From positions 1 through 6,734 of the forward strand of contig CANEXR010000159.1 of assembly GCA_947443815.1 (NCBI GenBank): DNA of 6,734 nucleotides, written 5' to 3'. This document shows, in pieces, positions 5,945 to 6,734 of the stretch. Below the pieces are notes generated by a model that was given only the letters and a program-made list of their open reading frames with translations, ran no database searches and had not been told where the DNA came from. Both the position numbers and the translations under genes were made by a program. Origin of the DNA: Flavobacteriaceae bacterium. GTDB lineage: Bacteria > Bacteroidota > Bacteroidia > Flavobacteriales > Flavobacteriaceae. Position 1 is the first letter of the stretch; each line of letters starts with the position of its first letter.

Positions 5945-6734
5945 ATGGAAGCATTATTCCTATATGTTATAAAATCAAGCGGGCTAATAGCTTTATTCTA
6001 TTTAGCTTATTATATATTATTGCGTAAAGAAACTTTTTTTATCAGCAATCGTTGGTTTTTATTAGCTGGCTTATTTACTTCTACACTTTTGCCATTGCTA
6101 GTTTATACTACAATAGTTTGGGTAGAACCAACACCAATTAATTACAATTGGACCAAAATTCCTTTGAGTACTCCTATTCAAAAAGAAAGCTTTGAAATGA
6201 ATTGGTATCTTGTTTTGGCTGTTGTATATAATATAGGAATTATACTTTTTTTAATCCAGTTTATTATTGACTTTTATCAACTTAATCGTGTTTTAAAAGG
6301 AAAAAACATGCAGCGTCAAGCTTATCATAAGTTTATTGATTTAAAAGATAATATTGCCCCATTTTCATATTTCAATACTATTGTTTTTAACTCCGATTTA
6401 TATACTAAAATTGAGTTAGAAAGCATATTGGAACATGAAAAAGTACACAGTAACCAATGGCATACCATAGATGTATTAATTATCCGTTTCTTTTGTATTC
6501 TTTTTTGGTTCAATCCTTTTGTTTGGCTTTACAAAAAAGCTATTTTGTTAAACCTAGAATTCATTGCTGACAGTGAAGCTTTTAAAAAAATATCCAACAA
6601 AAAAACCTACCAACTCACCCTTTTAAAAATAACAACTCACGGAAATTGTGTTGCCATTACCAGTCCTTTTTATCAATCATTAATCAAAAAACGAATCGTT
6701 ATGTTAAACAAAAATCAATCAAAAAAATGGAATT
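5945..6734 (+). CDS. M56 family (BlaR1/MecR1-like) membrane metallopeptidase, 3'-truncated by window end
   Basis: The first 263 residues are visible and the frame is still open at the last base. Hydrophobic segments lie at about residues 8-26, 36-60, 86-110 and 175-196, matching the multi-helix membrane part of M56 peptidases. The zinc site is present: ILEHEKVHSNQWH with HExxH at H164-E165-H168, followed by NLEFIADSEA, where E205 is the probable third ligand. SPFYQSLIKKRIVMLNK (240-256) is a further segment characteristic of Bacteroidota M56 proteins. In the staphylococcal systems such proteins sense a ligand outside the membrane and trigger inactivation of the partner repressor. The C-terminal region that would show the sensor (penicillin-binding, TonB-like or other) is outside the window. 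The ATG at 5945 follows the repressor stop by two bases (TAAATATG), indicating one operon and coupled translation. Confidence 0.92.
   Translation, partial: MEALFLYVIKSSGLIALFYLAYYILLRKETFFISNRWFLLAGLFTSTLLPLLVYTTIVWVEPTPINYNWTKIPLSTPIQKESFEMNWYLVLAVVYNIGIILFLIQFIIDFYQLNRVLKGKNMQRQAYHKFIDLKDNIAPFSYFNTIVFNSDLYTKIELESILEHEKVHSNQWHTIDVLIIRFFCILFWFNPFVWLYKKAILLNLEFIADSEAFKKISNKKTYQLTLLKITTHGNCVAITSPFYQSLIKKRIVMLNKNQSKKWN

Noticed and set aside
6325..6513. Open frame of 62 codons on the - strand
   Set aside because: Antisense to the M56 peptidase across the HExxH site; no promoter or recognisable product.
5580..6734. Calling the BlaI/M56 pair a beta-lactam resistance module
   Set aside because: No beta-lactamase or penicillin-binding sensor is visible, and such pairs are common in Bacteroidota without a resistance gene.

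Overview
The window looks like an ordinary stretch of chromosome from a member of the Bacteroidota, most likely a Flavobacterium-like organism. The DNA is strongly AT-rich. Promoters match the Bacteroidota -7 element TAnnTTTG, with TTTG-like -33 elements about 20 nt upstream. Shine-Dalgarno sequences are absent. DUF2911, DUF1684 and a BlaI/M56-peptidase pair are all familiar in that phylum. Assignments rest on motifs read by eye; no database search was possible.

Layout: (1) Positions 1-282 hold the C-terminal end of a sodium:solute symporter on the + strand. It converges on a DUF2911 lipid- or periplasm-directed protein (393-1238, -), and a perfect 16-bp bidirectional terminator hairpin (340-375) lies between them. 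(2) From about 4065 down to 1292 the minus strand carries a likely operon: DUF1684 secreted protein, TatD-family metal hydrolase (joined by a TAATG overlap), the tRNA-modifying enzyme TcdA, then a HAD phosphatase. A run of TTTTGGG heptamers lies immediately before the HAD start codon. (3) Divergent from that operon is a 12-helix MFS transporter (4161-5378, +). (4) A 201-bp gap (5379-5579) is packed with palindromes and leads into a BlaI/MecI-type repressor (5580-5942). Two bases later comes the start of a BlaR1/MecR1-like M56 membrane peptidase (5945 onward), which is cut off by the window end.

How the genes work together: the clearest functional unit is the blaI-blaR1-like pair. The repressor probably shuts off its own promoter through a nested palindromic operator that covers the -33 element and the spacer, and the membrane peptidase presumably relieves repression on a signal. 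The DUF1684-TatD-tcdA-HAD group is a housekeeping cluster without an obvious shared pathway. I found no tRNA, rRNA, CRISPR array, insertion sequence or phage feature. The most interesting part of the window is the regulatory DNA at 5447-5562, not a new enzyme system.
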